In this document: positions 35,847-44,146 of the stretch, piece after piece
How the letters are laid out: each line of letters opens with the position of its first letter
How positions within the stretch are numbered: position 1 is the first letter of the stretch
Source of the DNA: G963704535 sp963704535
Lineage (GTDB): Bacteria > Chloroflexota > Chloroflexia > Chloroflexales > Roseiflexaceae
DNA: 64,000 bases
Direction: 5' to 3'
NCBI GenBank assembly: GCA_963704535.1
Contig: OY969916.1
Location: 2,046,001 to 2,110,000, forward strand
Translations under genes and position numbers: made by a program
The notes under the pieces: generated by a model
What the model was told of the DNA's origin: nothing
The model's database searches: none
The model's input: only the letters and a program-made list of their open reading frames with translations

Positions 35847-37030
35847 CGGCACGTGGTTGGCGCTCCAGGATCTCGAACACGATCGTCAAAAGCACTGCGG
35901 CAACCAGCAAGAATGGCCCGAGTGTTTCCAGCCCGAAATTGATCGGCTATCAGGCCGAAGCCGCTCACGAGTATCGCGCCGCCCAACATTGCCGCCGCAA
36001 TCTGGAAACCAACTGTATTTGCGGCGTGCGCCGGACCATGCGCGCTGGTGTCAGTGAAATCAGCGACGGAAACATTGGCGCCAGCGACATGCCCAGCAGA
36101 GCAACCCCACCCAAGGAGAGCCACGGTGCCAGGTTGAGCCACAGCAACACCACGCCCAGAATCGCGGTGAACATGCACACTTGGAGCAGCATCCGCACGG
36201 TGATGCGGGCAACAATCGCCCCAGACAGCAGCCGCCCGAACTGTGAGACTCCCCCAATATGCACTCACCCAGACGCCGGCCAGTGCCGGCAGCATGCCAC
36301 GCGCTTCCGTCAGCAGCGTGTACAGCCACTGGCCGGCAGTTATCTCAAGGCCAGTGTACAGAAAGAATAGCAAAATACTCAGCCAAGCCGATGGCAGCAA
36401 CAGCGTGCGGGCCATCGGCGCGCTCGGTGTTGGTGAGGCCTGGGCTTCCTGGGCATGCGCGTGCCATTGCTTGCGGGTCAACGCAAAGCAACTCGCCAAG
36501 ACCAGTTGCGCCACACCAACAAGGAGGTAACCCAGGCGCCAAGGTTGTCCCGCGCTAATCACGCTGCTCATCACGATTGGTCCGGTCGCTGCGCCCAGCC
36601 CAAACGATGCGTGCAGCCAGTTCATTGTGCGCGGGCTGAAGTTTTCGGCGGCATACGTGTTCAGCCCGGCGTCGATCGCGCCTGCTCCCAGACCAGCCAG
36701 CAGCCCCAGCCCGACCATCACACTCCACAGTGGGGCAGCGCCGTAGCCAAGCAAACTGATCGCCGTTGCAAGGCAACTCAGAGTCAGCAACCACCCAACC
36801 CCCATGCGCGCCAAAACTCGCCCGCTGCTGAAGCTCGACACCAAATAGCCAATTGTCGCCATGGTGATCAATGCGCCAAGGGCATCCAGCGAGAGGCCAA
36901 AGGTGGTGCGGATCGACGGCCACGCCACGCCAGTCAAGCCATCGGGTAAACCTAAGCTAATAAATGCGGCGTAGGCGAGACCAATAAGCAGCGCACTGCG
37001 CTGGCGAACGGCGGTAGCAGAAGCTGCCAC
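35839..37030 (-). pseudogene. Major facilitator superfamily transporter, three frameshifts
   Basis: About 395 residues if repaired. It begins at GTG 37030 after GAGGAG and runs to TAG at 35839. The N-terminal half is clean: LGLPDGLTGVAWPSIRTTFG, helix after helix, LNTYAAENFSPRTMNWLHAS. Then the frame shifts near 36238 (an extra base after WGSLTV, before GRLLSGAIVAR), shifts back near 36037 (a missing base before GPAHAANTVGFQ), and shifts again near 35942 (an extra T before FGLETLGPFLLV). The repaired protein is a 12-helix MFS member of the sugar/multidrug type. Three single-base changes in one gene suggest either decay or locally poor sequence. The substrate is unknown. Confidence 0.85.
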
Positions 37031-37082
37031 GATACTCCTCAATCCTTTCTGAACGATTTTGTCTGTAAGGGTATCGGAAAAT

Positions 37083-37150
37083 ATAAAGCGTCCCGGCGTG
37101 AAACGTGAAACGTGATGCGTGAGGGCCTTCTCCCCCTTTTCAAACAGTCT
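37083..37150. repeat. GTGAAACGTGAAACGTG repeat plus half palindromic element
   Basis: GCGTGAAACGTGAAACGTGA and GCGTGAGGGCC are followed by CCCTTTTCAAACAGTCTC, the right end of the TTTGAAAAGGGG family. Confidence 0.65.
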
Positions 37151-37151
37151 C

Positions 37152-38060
37152 TTAGGGATGCGCCCCTGAGCGCACCTCCGTGCCCGCCAGCGCCTCGATG
37201 AGCGTGACCAGTGCGGCGTGGTCCAGGTCGCCTTGCCCGGTCGCGACGAGCGAGCCGAAGAACTCGTGGACCAGGCTGGTGGCCGGCAGCGCCACGCCGT
37301 AGGCCCGTGCGATATCCAGGCAGATCTGGAGATCTTTGAGCTGGAAGCGGATTTTTCCGCCTGGCTGAAAGTCGCGCTCCAGCATGCGCCGGCCGTGCAG
37401 CTCCAGGATACGGCTCTGGGCAAACCCGCCCAGCAGCGCCTCGCGCACCCGCGCCGGGTCGACGCCGGCCTTGGTGGCCAGCACCAGCGCCTCGCTGATC
37501 GCCTCCAGCGTGACGGCGACCACGATCTGGTTGCAGGCCTTGGCCACCTGGCCGGCGCCCGCCGGCCCGACATGGGTGATCGTTCGCCCCAGCGCCTGAA
37601 ATATGGGCAGGACGCGCTGGAGCAACTCCGGCTTGCCGCCGACCATGATCGTGAGCGTGCCGGCACGGGCGCCGGCCTCCCCACCGGAAAGCGGCGCGTC
37701 CAGCATCTCCACCTCCAGGCGCTCGGCTTTGGCGGCCAGGTCGCGCGCTACCATGGGGGCGATTGTGCTGGTGTCAACGATGATCTTGCCGGCGCTGATG
37801 CCCTCGAAGACGCCATCCGGCCCCTCAACCACCACCTGCACCGTCGCCGAGTCGGGGAGGCACATGAGGATCACGGCCGCTTGCCGGGCGACGCCAGCCG
37901 GCGAGCCGCCGTCGACGGCGCCGGCCGCCTCCAGCTCCTGTACCGCGTCCCGGCTGCGGTTGTGGACGACCAGCGAGAACCCGGCCCGGCGCAGGTTCAG
38001 GGCCATAGGTTTGCCCATGATCCCCAGGCCGATAAAGCCGATGGTTGGTGGAGAAGTCAT
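37152..38060 (-). CDS. 3-hydroxyisobutyrate dehydrogenase / tartronate semialdehyde reductase family
   Basis: A 302-residue NAD(P)-dependent beta-hydroxyacid dehydrogenase. The Rossmann start GFIGLGIMGKPMALNL is diagnostic. DAPLSGGEAGARAGTLTIMVGG is the substrate-binding loop, and GAGQVAKACNQIVV carries the catalytic Lys. FQLKDLQICLDIARAYGV is the conserved C-terminal helix with the second Lys. Length matches the family. GAGGTGAG precedes the ATG. The family covers 3-hydroxyisobutyrate, tartronate semialdehyde and related substrates; nothing nearby decides between them. Confidence 0.93.
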   Translation of the reverse strand: MTSPPTIGFIGLGIMGKPMALNLRRAGFSLVVHNRSRDAVQELEAAGAVDGGSPAGVARQAAVILMCLPDSATVQVVVEGPDGVFEGISAGKIIVDTSTIAPMVARDLAAKAERLEVEMLDAPLSGGEAGARAGTLTIMVGGKPELLQRVLPIFQALGRTITHVGPAGAGQVAKACNQIVVAVTLEAISEALVLATKAGVDPARVREALLGGFAQSRILELHGRRMLERDFQPGGKIRFQLKDLQICLDIARAYGVALPATSLVHEFFGSLVATGQGDLDHAALVTLIEALAGTEVRSGAHP

Positions 38061-38086
38061 ATCTCACCTCGGTTACTTAGAGACTG

Positions 38087-38168
38087 TCTGAAAAGGTTGA
38101 TTTGTCGCCGAAGCTTCGTGGTGGAAAGGGGGTTCTTGAGGGGGCTGCCCCCTCAAACCCCTTTTTTC
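38087..38168. repeat. Palindromic element (TGAGGGGGCTGCCCCCTCA family)
   Basis: CTGTCTGAAAAGG at the left, then GGTGGAAAGGGGGTTCTTGA, GGGGGCTGCCCCC and CAAACCCCTTTTTTCC. It is the reverse orientation of the 13600-13680 copy. It can act as terminator for the gene ending at 38169. Confidence 0.75.
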
Positions 38169-40091
38169 CTAGAAATGCAACCCTTGCTGCGGCGGGGGCA
38201 TGAGCAACGGCGTATGGTCGGCCCAGGTGGTGATTTTCCAGCCATCATCGCGTCGATCAAAGCGCACACGATATAGTTTCAGCTTGATCTGCCGCCCGTC
38301 CAGGCTTGCGCCGTCTACCCGCACAACTCCGTTGGCCGTGGCGCCGCGTACGTCAAGCTCGACCAGCATATAGCGGAGATCGTGCAGCAACGCGGCGGCT
38401 TGAAATGGCAGCCGGTCGGCGAGGCTGGGCGTCCCGATCGTCTGGTCGAGCGCCGCCGTATCGCCGAGCCGTAGCGCGCGGGCGTGTACCTCGACCAGGC
38501 TGGTGATCGCGTCGTAGTCGCGGGTCAGCGGGCCGGCCGGCACGCCGCCGGCGCCAAGGCTATGCTCGATCTCGTCCAGCAGCGCGGCGCCGTGCTCCAC
38601 ATCATCGCGACTGATCGCGTGGCCGGCGGCGCCGAGCATGGTCTCAAGCACGGCGGCGCGCCGGCCGCGGGCCGCGTTAAGGAAGCCGGCGGCGGTCGCG
38701 CGATCCCATTCTTCGGGTGGGGGCGGCAGCACGCGCGCCGGCTGATCGAGCGTCTCCTGGTAGCCTCGCATGGTGTCGAAAAAGCGCACCGTCAGTTCCC
38801 AGGCGCGGCGCTGCCGATCGGTCGGCGTGAGCGTCTCCAGGTATGCCAGCCACTCGCGCTCAAGCTCACCGTTGGTCTTGCCGATCGGCTGCGCGATGCG
38901 CTGGTCGTCGTCGGCGCAGAACTCGTCGACATGGGCATGGTGGCCGCCGCGCTCGGGCCGCTGGGCTGCCAGGAGGCGCGTGAAGGTCTCCAGCCCGTAG
39001 GTGCGGATCAGGTAGGCGGTGAACGACGCGGCTTCCTGGTAGGCGACCTCGTGCTGCGCGCTGTAGAAATCGTAGCGCAGCTCGCATAGCGGCATATAGC
39101 GGTCGGAGGCTGCGAGCGCGGCCGCCCACTCGTCGATCGGCTCCAGGTCGTAGTGGCCGCCGGTCGCGTAGACGGCGACCCCTTCGCCCAGCAGGCCGCC
39201 GACCTCGCCGTCGGGTGGGACAATCGTGTCGGCCAGCGCGTGGGCGACCTCGTGGACAAAGTAGGCCCACATCTCCACGCCGATGTAGTCGCGATCGGGG
39301 TAGCTGATGATCAGCGGCCCATCGTCGCCGTAGGCCACGCCGCCCTGCCAGAAGACGCGCGGCAGCAGGTAGACCGAGATGCTCACCGGTGTGGTCGGCG
39401 AGATCACCGTTGCGGCCTGGGTGTAGCTGGCCTCGGCGATTGTCGCGAGTGGTTCGAGATCGCGCTCGGCCGCGCTCTGCGGCGGCGCGTGGATCAGGAA
39501 GTGCGGTGTCGCGCGTGTGCTCCAGCTCAGCTCCGCCGGCGCGGTGATCGGCTCGGTCTGTGCGAGCGCCTCCAGCGCCGGTGGCAGCACCACGGTATCG
39601 CTGCGCCGGGTGATCGCGCCGGCGCGGTCGCGCACGGCCCACCAGTAGTCCAGCGTGTCGGCAAGCTCCCCGGTGCGGGTTAGCCCTTCTTCGGTCGGCG
39701 TGATCGTCACGCTAGCGCTGATCGAGCGGGCATCGCCCAGGGGGACGCGGCGGATGGCGTGGCCGGCGGCGGTATCATACCAGAGCAGCGCCTCGGCGGC
39801 GCTGGCAGGTACCTGCCCGTCGAGCCGCAGCGTGATCGTCGGCGGGGATGCGCTGGCGCCAACCTGGATCGCCGGCGCCGGTGTCGGCGTGGGGGTGTGG
39901 GTCGGAGTCAGTGGTGCCGCCGTCGGCCGCCGGGTCGCCGTCGGGGGAATAGGCGTAGGCGAGGGCTGTGCGACCTCCGGCTGCGGGCCGGGGCGCCCGG
40001 GCAGCACTAGCGCGAGCAGCAGCGCCAGTGCGAGCAGCAGCGCCGCCACGGCCGCGACGACGACCAGCCAGCGAGATCCGAGGCGGAGCAT
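38169..40091 (-). CDS. Membrane-anchored zinc-metalloprotease-like protein (HExxH)
   Basis: A 640-residue protein. An N-terminal helix (WLVVVAAVAALLLALALLLA) anchors it, then a Pro/Thr-rich spacer (PTPIPPTATRRPTAAPLTPT), then a beta-rich segment and a helical peptidase-like domain with FVHEVAHALAD near residue 278 and a downstream Glu (GLLGEGVAVY), the gluzincin/peptidase MA-like pattern. The C-terminal about 100 residues resemble a small ketosteroid-isomerase-like or nuclear-transport-factor-like domain (DGWKITTWADHTPLL). The active site faces outside. ATG 40091 follows GAGAG. Substrate unknown. Confidence 0.8.
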   Translation of the reverse strand: MLRLGSRWLVVVAAVAALLLALALLLALVLPGRPGPQPEVAQPSPTPIPPTATRRPTAAPLTPTHTPTPTPAPAIQVGASASPPTITLRLDGQVPASAAEALLWYDTAAGHAIRRVPLGDARSISASVTITPTEEGLTRTGELADTLDYWWAVRDRAGAITRRSDTVVLPPALEALAQTEPITAPAELSWSTRATPHFLIHAPPQSAAERDLEPLATIAEASYTQAATVISPTTPVSISVYLLPRVFWQGGVAYGDDGPLIISYPDRDYIGVEMWAYFVHEVAHALADTIVPPDGEVGGLLGEGVAVYATGGHYDLEPIDEWAAALAASDRYMPLCELRYDFYSAQHEVAYQEAASFTAYLIRTYGLETFTRLLAAQRPERGGHHAHVDEFCADDDQRIAQPIGKTNGELEREWLAYLETLTPTDRQRRAWELTVRFFDTMRGYQETLDQPARVLPPPPEEWDRATAAGFLNAARGRRAAVLETMLGAAGHAISRDDVEHGAALLDEIEHSLGAGGVPAGPLTRDYDAITSLVEVHARALRLGDTAALDQTIGTPSLADRLPFQAAALLHDLRYMLVELDVRGATANGVVRVDGASLDGRQIKLKLYRVRFDRRDDGWKITTWADHTPLLMPPPQQGLHF

Positions 40092-40141
40092 AGACACTCT
40101 CTAACATTGTGCAGTTAGGACGCGGGGTTTTTTAACCCTCC

Positions 40142-40200
40142 CAGGCGCGATATGAAACGTGAAACGTGATGCGTGAAGGGACCTCACGTTTCACGCCAGG
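40142..40200. repeat. GTGAAACGTGA inverted repeat
   Basis: GAAACGTGAAACGTGATGCG and TCACGTTTCACGCC form a hairpin between two minus-strand genes. Relatives are at 37083, 41611 and 48510. Confidence 0.65.
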
Positions 40201-40221
40201 TTCTGGCCGCCATCTGTGGGA

Positions 40222-40788
40222 TCACGGTGCCGGCGCCGGAGTCGGCTGCGAGAGCAGCGTCGCCGAGGCCCAACCGTCGGTACCCACCGGCACCCCCTGG
40301 CCGCCGCGATTGTCGGCCGCCTTGGTCACTCGGATACGGAACCAGACCTGGCCGTCGACATCGCTCTGCTCCAGAAAGGTGATCTCATCGCCGGTCCAGA
40401 TCTGGCCGATCACCGTTTCAGGGGCGATGCGCGGCTCCTTACGCAGGTTGCCGCCATTGGCAACGACGCCGATGCCCAGAGGCTGGGGCTGAGCGGCAAC
40501 CACCGTGGCAGTCCGCTGGGCCACGCGCGTCGCAGTCGCGGCGGTCGCCGCAGCGGCGGTCTGGGTATCGCGGGCCTGCACCGTCGGGGCGATAGCGGTC
40601 GCGGTCGCGATCAGGCTGGCGGTCTGCTGGGCGCGGTAGCGGGTCAGGTAGATGCCGCCGACAGCGATAAGCACGATCAGGATCAGCGTGATGAATGTAG
40701 TCACTAGCGCACGCAGCGGGCCGCCGCGGCGCGGAGCGTTCGGAGCAAACAGTCGATCCCAATCTCCAGGGCGTATCTTACTCGGCAC
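40222..40788 (-). CDS. Single-pass membrane protein with extracellular SH3-like domain
   Basis: A 188-residue protein: a cytoplasmic basic start (MPSKIRPGDWDRLF), one membrane helix (FITLILIVLIAVGGIYLT), an Ala/Thr-rich coil, then a bacterial SH3-like domain (GGNLRKEPRIAPETVIGQIW ... WFRIRVTKAADNRG ... GWASATLL). Such modules bind cell-wall or protein ligands. The GTG start at 40788 has GGAGG at good spacing. It lies upstream of the metalloprotease-like gene in the same direction and may be co-expressed. Confidence 0.8.
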   Translation of the reverse strand: MPSKIRPGDWDRLFAPNAPRRGGPLRALVTTFITLILIVLIAVGGIYLTRYRAQQTASLIATATAIAPTVQARDTQTAAAATAATATRVAQRTATVVAAQPQPLGIGVVANGGNLRKEPRIAPETVIGQIWTGDEITFLEQSDVDGQVWFRIRVTKAADNRGGQGVPVGTDGWASATLLSQPTPAPAP

Positions 40789-41101
40789 GGGTCCTCCCCC
40801 AGCTTGGTTGCGGGCTTCGTCGAACGATCGCTTGGCGCGACAGGACTATTAGTATAGCATAAGGAGATGCGGGGGACGCAGGGAGACAAGGTACAAGGTG
40901 ATCGGGTGACAAGGTGAAGGTAAGCTCTACGATATGGGATAGCACCCTATTAGCTGCTGGAAAGGGAGGGGCTTGGGGAGGGCGGCCCTCTCCAAGCCCC
41001 TCCCTTTCCACAGATGTTGGTCAGACTCAAAACGTATCACCAGCCTGGCGGGCTGGTGATACGTGAGGAACTGTATCGCTGCTCGGGCGGGAGCTGGGGA
41101 G
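40789..41101. repeat. Spacer with GGTGACAAGG units and a palindromic element
   Basis: No gene seen. ACAAGGTACAAGGTGATCGG repeats at about 40888-40920, then GGGAGGGGCTTGGGGAGGGC / GGCCCTCTCCAAGCCCCTCC as a strong hairpin at 40961-41010. Confidence 0.55.
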
Positions 41102-41596
41102 TTAATCGACGGCGGCGCCCAGCAGGGCCAGGAGCATGATCCCGACGCAGGCGAGCGCGGTCAGCACGAGCTGGATATAGCCAAGCACCAGCCCGACCGT
41201 CGCGTACCCAGCGCCGCCGAGCTGGCCGCCCGACGCGCGGATCTCGTTGCGGGCCATGTGGCCGGCGATGATCGCGACGACCGCACCGATGACCGGCAGG
41301 ATCACCCAGGACAGGATGCCGAACACCAGGCTGACGGTTGCCGAAGTGCTGGTCGGCGGGCTGACTTGCATGTAGACCGGCTGGGCCGGCGGATAGGACT
41401 GCGGCGCGGGTGGGCTATACGGGGTGGCGACGGGCGGCGGCTGGTAGGGCGCGGCAGGGCCGCTGCTACCGGAGTAGGACGACGGCACTGCGGTCGTCGG
41501 CGCGCCTGCGCTTGATGGAGCCGGGACTCGCGCGCCGCAGTTCGGGCAGAACATCACTCCAGGCGCCAGCGTTTCGTCGCACGTTGTGCATTTCAT
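41102..41596 (-). CDS. Zinc-ribbon DUF4190 membrane protein
   Basis: A 164-residue protein. It starts with a zinc ribbon (MKCTTCDETLAPG, then FCPNCGARVP), followed by a Pro/Ser/Tyr-rich linker and two membrane helices in a DUF4190-type domain (VSLVFGILSWVILPVIGAVV ... HMARNEIRASGGQLGG). The family is widespread in Gram-positives and Chloroflexota, with no settled function. ATG 41596 has AAGGAG 8 bases upstream; an earlier in-frame start would translate GTGAAACGTG repeat DNA. Confidence 0.85.
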   Translation of the reverse strand: MKCTTCDETLAPGVMFCPNCGARVPAPSSAGAPTTAVPSSYSGSSGPAAPYQPPPVATPYSPPAPQSYPPAQPVYMQVSPPTSTSATVSLVFGILSWVILPVIGAVVAIIAGHMARNEIRASGGQLGGAGYATVGLVLGYIQLVLTALACVGIMLLALLGAAVD

Positions 41597-41610
41597 GACC
41601 AGGCTCCTTG

Positions 41611-41781
41611 ATCCTTGAAGCGTAAAACGTGAAGCGTGAAACGTGATCGGGATGTTGCTCACGTTTCACGTTTCACGAAATTGGGATGCTTTTTATGTTT
41701 CGAGTTCCTCAGAAACTGTTTGAAAGGGGGGTTCTTGAAGGGAGGCCCCCTCAAACTCCCCTTTTCAAACAGTCTCAAAGG
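41611..41781. repeat. GTGAAACGTGA hairpin followed by a MITE-like element with inverted ends
   Basis: 41611-41680: CGTAAAACGTGAAGCGTGAA and inverted CTCACGTTTCACGTTTCACG. 41711-41777: AGAAACTGTTTGAAAGGGG and CCCCTTTTCAAACAGTCTC as near-perfect ends around GGGAGGCCCCCTC. The second is the clearest whole copy of the TTTGAAAAGGGG family. Confidence 0.8.
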
Positions 41782-41825
41782 ATCTCACACCAACTGTACG
41801 TTACACCGCCGAAAATGTTGCGGCG

Positions 41826-42788
41826 TTACGTCGCGCCCGCCAGCTCACGCACCCGGCCAGCCACGTCCGGCGCGGTAACAAGCGCCTCGCCGACCAGCAC
41901 TGCGTCGGCGCCCCACTCGCGCACCATCGCCACGTCGGCAGGGGTCGAGATGCCGCTCTCGCTCACCAGGAGCGGTCGATCCCGCGCCGGCAGCCGCTCC
42001 GCGATGCGCCTGGTGGTATCAAGCGCCGTCACAAAGGTGTGCAGGTCGCGGTTGTTCACGCCGACGATCGTCGCTCCCGCCGCCAGAGCCCGTTCAAGCT
42101 CGCGCTCATTGTGGACCTCGACCAGCGCCTGCATGCCCAGCTCGCAGGTGAGCGCCAGCAGCGCGGCGAGGGCCGGATCGTCCAGCGCGGCCACGATCAG
42201 CAGTAACGCGTCGGCGCCGTAGGCGCGCGCCTCGTAGACCTGATAGGGGTCGGTGATAAAATCTTTCCGCAGCAAAGGGGCCTGAGAGGCTGTTTGAAAA
42301 GGGGGAGTTTGAGGGGGCGGCCCCTCAAGAATCCTCTTTCCACCCTGAATCGTAGACGAGGCAATGCCCTCTTCAAACAGTTTCTGAGATTGGAGGTCAG
42401 AGGTTGGATCTCGATCGGGCGATCTCCAATCTCCAATCTCCAATCTCTCACGGATGCCCTGAAGATATTTGAGGCTGCCCTGAAAGAAGTGTGCATCGGT
42501 GAGCACCGAGAGCGCGGCCGCGCCATTCTCGACGTACGTGCGGGCCAGCGCCAGCGGGTCGAAGTTCTCGACCAGTACGCCTTTCGACGGGGAGGCCTTC
42601 TTCACTTCGGCGATCAGGGTGGCGCGACCGGGGCGCCGCAGCGCCGCCGCGAAGTCGCGCGGCGGGGGCGCAGCCGCGATGCGGGCCTGAAGCTGCGCGA
42701 GCGGGATCTTGGCCGCCTGACGCGCGACCTCGGCGCGCTTGTGGTCCAGGATGCGGGTCAGGAAGGTGCCGGCGTTGGAATCAGCCAT
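41826..42788 (-). CDS. trpC: Indole-3-glycerol phosphate synthase with a repeat-derived insertion
   Basis: A 320-residue TIM-barrel enzyme closing the indole ring in tryptophan synthesis. Core motifs are intact: TFLTRILDHKRAEV, LIAEVKKASPSKG, DPLALARTYVENGAAALSVL, FFQGSLKYLQGIRE, LLRKDFITDPYQVYEARAYG, ALVEVHNERELERAL, IVGVNNRDLHTF and LVSESGI. About 55 residues (RLEIGDWRSP ... QTASQ) interrupt it just before APLLRKDF, the strand carrying a catalytic Lys. They are encoded by two repeat elements and remove no core residues. Normal family length is about 260. ATG 42788 has GAGG 6 bases upstream. No other trp gene is nearby. Confidence 0.93.
   Translation of the reverse strand: MADSNAGTFLTRILDHKRAEVARQAAKIPLAQLQARIAAAPPPRDFAAALRRPGRATLIAEVKKASPSKGVLVENFDPLALARTYVENGAAALSVLTDAHFFQGSLKYLQGIRERLEIGDWRSPDRDPTSDLQSQKLFEEGIASSTIQGGKRILEGPPPQTPPFQTASQAPLLRKDFITDPYQVYEARAYGADALLLIVAALDDPALAALLALTCELGMQALVEVHNERELERALAAGATIVGVNNRDLHTFVTALDTTRRIAERLPARDRPLLVSESGISTPADVAMVREWGADAVLVGEALVTAPDVAGRVRELAGAT
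42283..42448. mobile_element. Nested repeat insertion inside trpC
   Basis: The left part is the TTTGAAAAGGGGG element with GAGGGGGCGGCCCCTC centre, CATTGCC-type tail and inverted CTTCAAACAG end (about 42290-42385). The right part is GAGATTGGAGGTCAGAGGTT with inverted ATCTCCAATCTCCAATCTC. The insertion is a multiple of three and contains no stop in the trpC frame. Confidence 0.88.
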
Positions 42789-42894
42789 GGCCTGCCTCAT
42801 CGTGCTGCTGCTCAACCTGCGCTATTGTAGCACGCTTCGCGCACCCATGAAATATAGCGTTCCTATCAGACTCCCATGCTTGCAGGCACAACCG

Positions 42895-43025
42895 CAGATG
42901 AAATGTGGGTGGGGTTATTCTTGAGGGGCGACCCCCCTCAAACTCCCCCTTATTTCACGTTAGGGTTGTAAAGTGGGGAAGGGGTTTTTGTGGGGGCTTC
43001 CCCACACCCCTTTTTACAACTCATT
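42895..43025. repeat. Two adjacent palindromic elements between trpC and the ABC ATPase gene
   Basis: ATGTGGGTGGGGTTATTCTT with GAGGGGCGACCCCCCTC (42900-42955), then GTTGTAAAGTGGGG ... GGGGGCTTCCCC ... TTTTTACAAC (42965-43021), the reverse of the copy at 18179-18240. Confidence 0.75.
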
Positions 43026-43046
43026 TTAGGAACGCTATATCCGCCG

Positions 43047-44021
43047 CTACTGGCCGCTGTCGGCCGTGCCAACGATATCCAGGAAGAGCTGCTCAAGCGA
43101 GACCCGGCGCGGGGTGAGGGCGTAGAGCCGCGCCCCGCTGGCCAGCACGCGCTCCGCGATGATCGGCAGAAGCTCCTCGTCATTGACTGTAAGCTCGATT
43201 CGGTTTCCATTCATTCCCGGCTGGGCTTCCGGCGGCAGGTGTTGCGCGTCGCTCTCGGTCTCCTGCGGCAGGAACTCGGCCAGCGCGGCACGCAGCGCCG
43301 GGGTGATCGCGTCGACGCGCAGCTCGACCTGGATCTGGCCGGCGGCGACATCGCGCAGCCCCATCGTGCGCAGCACACGTCCTTCCTTAATGAACGAGAC
43401 CCGATCGCAGGTCGCTTCGACCTCGCCGAGCAGGTGCGAGTTCAAGAACACTGTGGTGCCGCGCGCCTTGAGGTCGCGGATGATCCCGCGTACGAGCATC
43501 CGCCCGAACGGGTCGAGCGCCGACGTCGGCTCGTCGAGGAACACCAACTCAGGTTCATTCAATAGCGCCTGGGCCAGGCCGATGCGCTGTAGCATCCCCT
43601 TGGAGAAGCCGGCCAGCGACCGACTGGCGTGCTCGGTCAAGCCGACCAGCTCAAGCAGCTCGGGGACGCGCCGGCGGCGGGTGGCGACATCCATGCCGTA
43701 GAGCCGCCCATGCAGGTCGAGCAGTTCGGCGGCCTGTAGCCACTCATGGAAGCGGAAGTGCTCGGGCAGAAACCCGACCCGCGCCAGCGTGGCCGGGTGG
43801 CTGGGCGGCTGGCCGAGCACCCGCGCGACGCCGTCGTTCGGCGCGACCAGCCCCAACAGCATCTTGACCGACGTGCTCTTGCCAGCCCCGTTTGGACCCA
43901 GGAATCCAAAGACCTCGCCCCTCGGCACTTGCAGGGTGAGGTCCGCGACGGCGACCTTGGTGCCGTATACTTTTCGCAGCCCAGTGGTCTCGACGACCAA
44001 TTCGTTCGTAGATGCAGTCAT
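43047..44021 (-). CDS. ABC transporter ATP-binding protein (ABC-2 export type)
   Basis: A 324-residue ATPase of the DrrA/NodI/CcmA class that powers ABC-2 exporters. Walker A is GPNGAGKSTSVKML, signature FSKGMLQRIGLAQAL, Walker B LVFLDEPTSALDP, and switch His is in FLNSHLLGEVE. A C-terminal about 90-residue extension is typical of this class. No permease gene adjoins it in the window, which is unusual. The bases directly before the ATG are the GAGATTGGAGATTGGAGATT repeat, and no Shine-Dalgarno sequence remains, so translation may be weak or start elsewhere. Confidence 0.9.
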   Translation of the reverse strand: MTASTNELVVETTGLRKVYGTKVAVADLTLQVPRGEVFGFLGPNGAGKSTSVKMLLGLVAPNDGVARVLGQPPSHPATLARVGFLPEHFRFHEWLQAAELLDLHGRLYGMDVATRRRRVPELLELVGLTEHASRSLAGFSKGMLQRIGLAQALLNEPELVFLDEPTSALDPFGRMLVRGIIRDLKARGTTVFLNSHLLGEVEATCDRVSFIKEGRVLRTMGLRDVAAGQIQVELRVDAITPALRAALAEFLPQETESDAQHLPPEAQPGMNGNRIELTVNDEELLPIIAERVLASGARLYALTPRRVSLEQLFLDIVGTADSGQ

Positions 44022-44145
44022 TTGAGATTTGAGATTGGAGATTGGAGATTGGAGATGCCACAATCTCCAATCTCCAATCTCTTCGACAATGTGGGTTGGG
44101 GTGGGCTGAGGGAGGTAGCCCCTCAAACTCCCCTTTTTCCTATGG
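44022..44145. repeat. GAGATTGGAGATTGGAG inverted repeat plus palindromic element
   Basis: GAGATTTGAGATTGGAGATT and inverted CAATCTCCAATCTCCAATCT surround TGCCA; next comes GACAATGTGGGTTGGGG and GAGGGAGGTAGCCCCTC. It fills the whole spacer up to the start codon of the ABC ATPase. Confidence 0.8.
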
Positions 44146-44146
44146 G

